A stretch of 64,000 bases of DNA, from the NCBI RefSeq assembly GCF_038957035.1, contig NZ_CP152412.1, forward strand, positions 4,956,501 to 5,020,500. The letters are read 5' to 3'. Both the position numbers and the translations under genes were made by a program. Every line of letters starts with the position of its first letter. Within the stretch, counting starts at the first letter, position 1. Of this stretch, positions 60,016 through 64,000 are shown one piece after another. This DNA is from Bradyrhizobium sp. B097. Its GTDB lineage: Bacteria; Pseudomonadota; Alphaproteobacteria; Rhizobiales; Xanthobacteraceae. The notes beneath the pieces were generated by a model that saw only the letters and a program-made list of their open reading frames with translations, was not told the origin of the DNA and did not search any database.

Positions 60016-60744
60016 ATGGCGCAGAACATCTATGACGATCCCGGCTTCTTCGCCGGCTACAGCCAGCTGCCTCGGCAGGTCCGCGGGCTACTCGGCGCGC
60101 CCGAATGGCCCGAGATCCGCGCCATGCTGCCTGACATCGCAGGCAAGCGCGTGGTCGATCTCGGCTGCGGCTTCGGCTGGATGTCGCGGTGGATGCGCGA
60201 GCAAGGCGCCTCGGGCGTGCTCGGCGTCGACCTCTCGCAGAACATGATCGCGCGCGCCACCGCGATGACGCAGGATCCGGCTATCACCTACGAGATCGCC
60301 GACCTCGAAACGCTGGAGCTGCCGAAGGCCACGTTCGACCTCGCCTACAGCGCCCTCACCTTCCACTACATCAGGGACTTCGATCGCCTGGCGCGGATGC
60401 TGTATCGCACGCTCGTCCCGGACGGGCATCTGGTCTTCACCATCGAGCATCCGATCTACATGGCCGCCGCCCATCCCGACTGGGGACAGGACCAGGACGG
60501 CCGCAAGACCTGGCCGGTCAACCGCTACTTCATCGAGGGCGAACGCCGGACCGACTGGTATGTGAAAGGCGTGCTGAAATATCACCGCACCATCGGCACT
60601 ACGCTCAATGCGTTGATCGGCGCCGGCTTCACGCTTCGCCATGTCGAGGAATTCTCCCCGACGCGGGAGCAGATCAAGGCTGTGCCCGAACTGGCCGACG
60701 AACTGGAACGGCCGATGATGATGCTGGTGTCAGCGCAGCGCTAG
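60016..60744 (+). CDS. Class I SAM-dependent methyltransferase
   Basis: 242 aa. Motif I, VVDLGCGFGW, is near residue 50 and the acidic loop GVDLSQNMIARA near 75. DLAYSALTFHYIRDFDRLAR and LVFTIEHPIYMAA resemble Tam/UbiE-like small-molecule methyltransferases. It starts MAQNIYDDPGFFAGYSQLPR, a common opening in this group, possibly acting on a small aromatic or carboxylate acceptor. It is followed immediately by a family B repeat, which starts 2 bp after the stop. Confidence 0.92.
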   Translation: MAQNIYDDPGFFAGYSQLPRQVRGLLGAPEWPEIRAMLPDIAGKRVVDLGCGFGWMSRWMREQGASGVLGVDLSQNMIARATAMTQDPAITYEIADLETLELPKATFDLAYSALTFHYIRDFDRLARMLYRTLVPDGHLVFTIEHPIYMAAAHPDWGQDQDGRKTWPVNRYFIEGERRTDWYVKGVLKYHRTIGTTLNALIGAGFTLRHVEEFSPTREQIKAVPELADELERPMMMLVSAQR

Positions 60745-60745
60745 C

Positions 60746-60815
60746 GCATGATCCGGAATAGTGAGAAGCGGTTTTCCCTCGCGACAAACGCGTAGCGTTT
60801 GCGCGGAGATCATGC
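60746..60815. repeat. REP-like palindromic repeat, family B copy 2
   Basis: GCATGATCCGG...GAAGCGGTTTTCCCTCGCGA...GATCATGC, nearly identical to 31450-31521. It lies between the convergent methyltransferase and 59-aa genes. Confidence 0.85.
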
Positions 60816-60833
60816 GCAAACGGCAATAGAGCA

Positions 60834-61013
60834 TTACGCCGCGAGCAGCTTGTCGAATTCCTCGGGCGGGTATGATTTTCCGTCGTTGTCGGTGATCACC
60901 ACCTGCCATCCCTCGCTCGCCCAGACCTTGGCCTTGGCGACGATGATGAAAGTGCTCTCCCGCTCGATCCTGACCGTTTCGTTCTCGCGTTCTGCGATCA
61001 TCTTGTAGGCCAA
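60834..61013 (-). CDS. Small protein, 59 aa
   Basis: The preferred start is TTG at 61013, because GAGGGA lies about 6-11 nt upstream; it gives (M)AYKMIAERENETVRIERES and a T-F-I-I-V-A-K-A-K stretch, then WASEGWQVVITDNDGKSYPP and EEFDKLLAA. An ATG four codons later is the alternative. A short beta-rich protein, common in Bradyrhizobium and of unknown function; no signal peptide or TM. It converges on the methyltransferase gene. Confidence 0.7.
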   Translation of the reverse strand: MAYKMIAERENETVRIERESTFIIVAKAKVWASEGWQVVITDNDGKSYPPEEFDKLLAA

Positions 61014-61248
61014 TGCTTGTCCCTCGCCGACACAGTCCATTCGGCGGTGTGTTGGCAGCGGCGTTGGGCCGCAATTCGCCGGGAGCATGACAATTTGGTG
61101 GAAGCACAGGCGCCGGATGCGGCAGAGCGCAACGTGCGGTCGCGGCCAGCTCAACTTACCCATCAAGGTCGGCATATCCAGCATGTGGTCTTGCCGCAAA
61201 TGGCTCAGGCCCACCCTGTGAACGCACTCGGCGCGCATGCCTCAAAGA
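61014..61248. other. Intergenic region without a recognisable gene
   Basis: About 235 bp upstream of the 59-aa gene and downstream of the rlpA terminator. Nothing beyond a likely promoter area was identified. Confidence 0.3.
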
Positions 61249-61282
61249 AAAACCCCGCCTCGGTGGGACGCCAAGGCGGGGA
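61249..61282 (-). terminator. Intrinsic terminator of rlpA
   Basis: On the minus strand CCCCGCCT (61282-61275) and AGGCGGGG (61261-61254) form an 8-bp stem with a 13-nt loop, followed by TTTTTCTTTG. It lies about 170 bp past the rlpA stop codon. Confidence 0.75.
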
Positions 61283-61451
61283 AGGTTCATTGGGTTGAAA
61301 TCCACGCGCCTGGAAAAGGAGAGCGCGGGAAGTAGCGGCATCAATTCTATTTGCGGCCAGCTTTCGGACAACAGGATTAAAGCGCGCGCAGCGCCGGGAG
61401 TTTTTCCCGATCCGTCCGGCAAAAAATCCCGAACCTGGCTTACGACGCAGC

Positions 61452-62033
61452 TCACTGCACCACGTCGAGCCGGACATTCGCGACGCCCTTGCCGATCATG
61501 CCGAGCGACTGTGCGGCGGAATACGAGACGTCGACGATGCGCCCGGGAACGTAAGGCCCGCGGTCGTTGACGCGTACGGTGACCGAGCGGCCGGTCTTGA
61601 CGTCGGTGACACGCAGCTTGGTGCCGAACGGCAATGTCGGATGCGCGGCGGTCAGTTCGTGCGCGTTGAACTTCTCGCCGCTCGCGGTCTCCTGCCCCTC
61701 GCTGTAGAAGCTCGCGACGCCCTGCGACGCAATCCTGGTCTCGCCACCCTTGCGTGCGGCGTACGGCGTGTGCTTGCGCGCGGTTGAGACATGTGTGCGC
61801 GTCGCCGATGACGCAGCCCGGGTCGGGTCGGCCGATACCGGCCGGCTCGCGAGCGCCTGCGAGCGCTGGCTGACGACGGAGGACTGCGCACAGGCCGCAA
61901 GCGACGCGGCACCGATCACGATGGCGCAGAGCCGCAACGGCTTTCGCGCACGAGCCAATGCAATTGCGGGCGCAACACCGCGCGCGCTGCGTTTGACGTC
62001 GACGTACGAAATGACTGCATCGTCGCGTGACAT
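61452..62033 (-). CDS. rlpA: RlpA-like septal ring lytic transglycosylase lipoprotein
   Basis: 193 aa. The N-terminus carries a hydrophobic stretch and a lipobox (ASLAAC), so it is probably a lipoprotein. A Ser/Thr/Arg-rich linker (about residues 50-95) precedes the double-psi beta-barrel: GVASFYSEGQETASGEKFNA, LTAAHPTLPFGTKLRVTDVK and VRVNDRGPYVPGRIVDVSYS, with the catalytic Asp in NDRGPY. RlpA cleaves denuded peptidoglycan glycans at division sites in some bacteria. The SPOR domain found in longer homologues is absent. The ATG at 62033 follows GGGGA. Confidence 0.9.
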   Translation of the reverse strand: MSRDDAVISYVDVKRSARGVAPAIALARARKPLRLCAIVIGAASLAACAQSSVVSQRSQALASRPVSADPTRAASSATRTHVSTARKHTPYAARKGGETRIASQGVASFYSEGQETASGEKFNAHELTAAHPTLPFGTKLRVTDVKTGRSVTVRVNDRGPYVPGRIVDVSYSAAQSLGMIGKGVANVRLDVVQ

Positions 62034-62411
62034 GTTGCATCCCCAACTCGCGCCCCAGCCCAAGCCGAAAATCCAACACCCGCATGGCCGAATCCAATCG
62101 GGGCGGAACGGTGGCGGAGCGCGGTCGGGCGGGCCGCAGGCGACCCGATTTCCCCTCGGGTGTGGTGGATGCGCCACACAACCAGGGAGGTTTACCCGGA
62201 AATGGGACCCCGTGGCTCTCGCGAGCGCGTGGGTGGGCGCCCGCTCCTCGGCTCCCAGCGTCGGTTCCCGAAACTCCCCAACCTCTCCACCCTCTCGCCT
62301 TGCTTTGGTCAAACCGGACTGGAGTCGTGGGGCCAGGGCCAGGGGTCGATACAGAGCTCAAATTGCCGGCCGCCCATTTGCGGTTGACCTTGGACTGAAA
62401 CGGGGACCGCC
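62034..62411. other. Intergenic region without a recognisable gene
   Basis: 378 bp between divergent rlpA and the Ala/Pro-rich membrane protein gene. Frames on both strands are long but lack ribosome binding sites and family features; likely promoter region only. Confidence 0.35.
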
Positions 62412-63482
62412 ATGCAATCGACACTGAAAGACGCAGATCCGCACGATATTTTCGCGATCGAACCTAGCTTCACTGCAACCCGCCCGGACAATGCCGCCGC
62501 CGCGCCGGCACCCGCCGCCAAGGCAGCGGCGGGGCAACGCGAGCCATGGTTCGGCCCGAGCCTCGCCCCCTCTTCCACGCCACAGGTCGCGCCCGCCGCC
62601 ACGGTCACCTCGGTACCGCTGGTGACGCCGATACCAGTGACGGCGCCGCCGGCCGCGCCGGAGTACAGCGCCGCAAGCCATGACGGCAGGCTGGACGACA
62701 TCAGACTGGAGCGTGCGCCGCGTCCGACCAATAAATGGGCGATCCGCGCTTTCTGGTTCGTGTTCGCGATCGTCGGCGCCATGGGCACCGCGGCGTGGCA
62801 ACACTACGGGCATCGCGTCAAGCAGGTGGTGGCGGAGTACGTGCCCCAGGTCGAGGCCCTGACGTCGCTGCTGCCAGGCAAGGCCGGTCCCACTGCCGAC
62901 CAGGCGAGCCCGCCCGCGCAGGCGGCTGCCGCCGATCAGCCGGCTGAGGCTGCCGCGGCGGCTGCGCCACAGGACGTCGCCACGGCCGCGCCCGCTCCTG
63001 CCGCAGCAGCGGCGCCGGTCGCGCCCGCCGTATCAGCGGCACCAGCCGCAGCCGCACCTGACCAAACGCAATTGTTGCAGTCGATGGCGCGCGATCTCGC
63101 GTCAATGGGACAGCAGATCGAGCAGCTCAAGACCAGCATCGATCAGCTGAAGGCGAGCCAGGATCAGTTGACGCAGCGGGTCGCACGGACGACCGAGACC
63201 AGGGCCGTCGAACCGCGGCCGGTCGCGCCGCGCCCGCGTGCCGCGATCACGCCGCCGGCGGCACCACACACGGCTGTTGCTTCACCGCCGGTGCGCCGGT
63301 CGTACCCGCCGGCGCAGGCCTACATCCCGCCGCCACCGCCGGCATCAGCAGCACCGCTGCCGGCGCCCGTTGCTGCCGCACCGCAGGCTGCCGCGCCGCG
63401 GCCAGTGCAATCGCAGCAGTCCTCTGCTGTCGATGCCGATGATAACGGCCCCGTGGTTCGGCCGCCGATGCCGCTGCGCTGA
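62412..63482 (+). CDS. Ala/Pro-rich single-pass membrane protein
   Basis: 356 aa. A cytosolic N-terminal half (about residues 1-110) is Pro/Ala-rich and disordered. One TM segment (AIRAFWFVFAIVGAMGTAAW, about 113-132) is followed by a periplasmic Ala-rich stretch, a coiled coil (LLQSMARDLASMGQQIEQLK and TSIDQLKASQDQLTQRVAR), and a Pro-rich tail. No enzymatic domain was found. The layout is like a cell-envelope scaffold or polar-organising protein, but this is only an impression. It ends at a strong terminator and is divergent from rlpA. Confidence 0.8.
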   Translation: MQSTLKDADPHDIFAIEPSFTATRPDNAAAAPAPAAKAAAGQREPWFGPSLAPSSTPQVAPAATVTSVPLVTPIPVTAPPAAPEYSAASHDGRLDDIRLERAPRPTNKWAIRAFWFVFAIVGAMGTAAWQHYGHRVKQVVAEYVPQVEALTSLLPGKAGPTADQASPPAQAAAADQPAEAAAAAAPQDVATAAPAPAAAAAPVAPAVSAAPAAAAPDQTQLLQSMARDLASMGQQIEQLKTSIDQLKASQDQLTQRVARTTETRAVEPRPVAPRPRAAITPPAAPHTAVASPPVRRSYPPAQAYIPPPPPASAAPLPAPVAAAPQAAAPRPVQSQQSSAVDADDNGPVVRPPMPLR

Positions 63483-63512
63483 CGGCCTACGAACGGTCGC
63501 GGGCAAACGAAA

Positions 63513-63550
63513 GGGCACCGATCGCGCTGACGCGATCGGTGCCCTTTTTT
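63513..63550. terminator. Strong bidirectional intrinsic terminator
   Basis: GGGCACCGATCGCG (63513-63526), loop CTGA, CGCGATCGGTGCCC (63531-63544), then TTTTTT. The 14-bp perfect stem, with AAA on the other side, serves the convergent Ala/Pro-rich gene and the L,D-transpeptidase gene. Confidence 0.9.
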
Positions 63551-63566
63551 GTATCTCAAATGCGAA

Positions 63567-64000
63567 TTAGGCGCTCTGTCCCGGCGGCAGCACGACCACG
63601 GTCGCGCCCGGCTTGACGTGCTGGTAGAGATCGATGACGTCGGCGTTGTTCATGCGGATACAGCCCGACGAGATCGCTTGCCCGATATATTCAGGCTGGT
63701 TGGTGCCGTGGATGCGGTAAAGCGTGTCCTTGTTGCCCTGGTAGAGGTAGATGCCCCGGGCACCGAGCGGATTGGCCGGTCCGCCGGCGACACGCGCCGG
63801 ATACGGTCCGAGCCGCTCCTGGATGTCCTTGGTCGGAACCCAATCCGGCCATTCGGCGAGCCGGCCCACGGTGGCGACGCCGGAGAACGCCATCGCCTCC
63901 TCGCCGACGGCGACGCCGTAGCGGATCGCCTTGCCGCCGGGCAGCACGTAATAAAGGTAGCGCGCGTCGGTATCGACCAGGATCGAACCCGGCTGCTCCT
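63567..64000 (-). CDS. L,D-transpeptidase (YkuD/ErfK family), C-terminal part
   Basis: Only the C-terminal ~144 codons lie in the window; the gene starts beyond base 64000. The YkuD domain has the active-site block YRIHGTNQPEYIGQAISSGC followed by IRMNNADVIDLY, with catalytic His and Cys. The conserved pieces GSILVDTDARYLYYVLPGGK and RYGVAVGEEAMAFSG lie before it. It makes 3-3 cross-links or attaches lipoprotein to peptidoglycan in the periplasm. Together with rlpA it adds a second cell-wall function to this end of the window. Confidence 0.93.
   Translation of the reverse strand, partial: EQPGSILVDTDARYLYYVLPGGKAIRYGVAVGEEAMAFSGVATVGRLAEWPDWVPTKDIQERLGPYPARVAGGPANPLGARGIYLYQGNKDTLYRIHGTNQPEYIGQAISSGCIRMNNADVIDLYQHVKPGATVVVLPPGQSA

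Overview
The window looks like the chromosome of a Bradyrhizobium-type alphaproteobacterium. It has high GC with strong GC3, Rhizobiales markers (an NDUFA12-family complex I accessory protein, a DUF2155 protein, a GapR/DUF2312 nucleoid protein, a BA14K protein, B12-dependent NrdJ), EcfG-type general-stress promoters, and several families of REP-like palindromic repeats. No tRNA, rRNA, CRISPR array or intact mobile element was found. The order accB-accC ... aat-DUF2155 ... NDUFA12 is a known alphaproteobacterial neighbourhood, here spread over 30 kb by accessory genes.

Layout. 1-4.6 kb: end of accB, accC, then a three-gene two-component cassette (CHASE3 kinase, response regulator, REC-HWE kinase) behind an EcfG-like promoter. 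4.6-7.7 kb: an IS5-type transposase scrap, a class III cyclase-TolB/FlgO-like-TPR protein with a 20-bp palindrome upstream, and an unknown gene. 7.8-17.6 kb (minus): an RND efflux operon (adaptor, two MdtB/MdtC-like pumps, NodT-type outer membrane factor, two small exported proteins). 17.8-31.4 kb: DASS transporter, aat, DUF2155 protein, SDR, esterase, NhaD/ArsB-like carrier, isonitrile hydratase divergent from a GlxA-type regulator, orphan ModA-like protein with a LysR regulator, NDUFA12, BA14K protein. 31.5-36.4 kb: two EamA exporters flanking a response regulator and a hybrid kinase. 36.4-41 kb: nrdJ with a long leader and an NrdR-like box pair. 41-42 kb: an AT-richer gene split between two frames at a slippery heptamer followed by a hairpin. 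42-50.6 kb: panD, gapR-like gene, metallophosphoesterase, ceramidase-like protein, luciferase-like oxidoreductase, DoxX, LysR, yjdM. 50.7-64 kb: trans-sulfuration PLP enzyme, PepSY protein, ROK/polyphosphate-glucokinase-like kinase, PaiB-like protein, pdxY-lysE-csaA cluster, DUF6894-like small proteins, DUF1993 protein, methyltransferase, RlpA, an Ala/Pro-rich membrane protein and the end of an L,D-transpeptidase.

The most interesting signals are: (1) a candidate programmed -1 frameshift at 41323-41361 (T TTT TTA, 8-nt spacer, 8-bp stem) joining two frames into one 304-aa two-TM coiled-coil protein; (2) EcfG-type promoters with the same 17-nt spacing before the sensor-kinase cassette, the PepSY gene and a 61-aa gene; (3) a nested inverted-repeat structure and an NrdR-like box pair upstream of nrdJ; (4) REP-like repeats at 6 of 13 convergent gene junctions, some of which also supply codons to neighbouring genes. 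All calls come from reading the sequence and from family knowledge; no database search was run.
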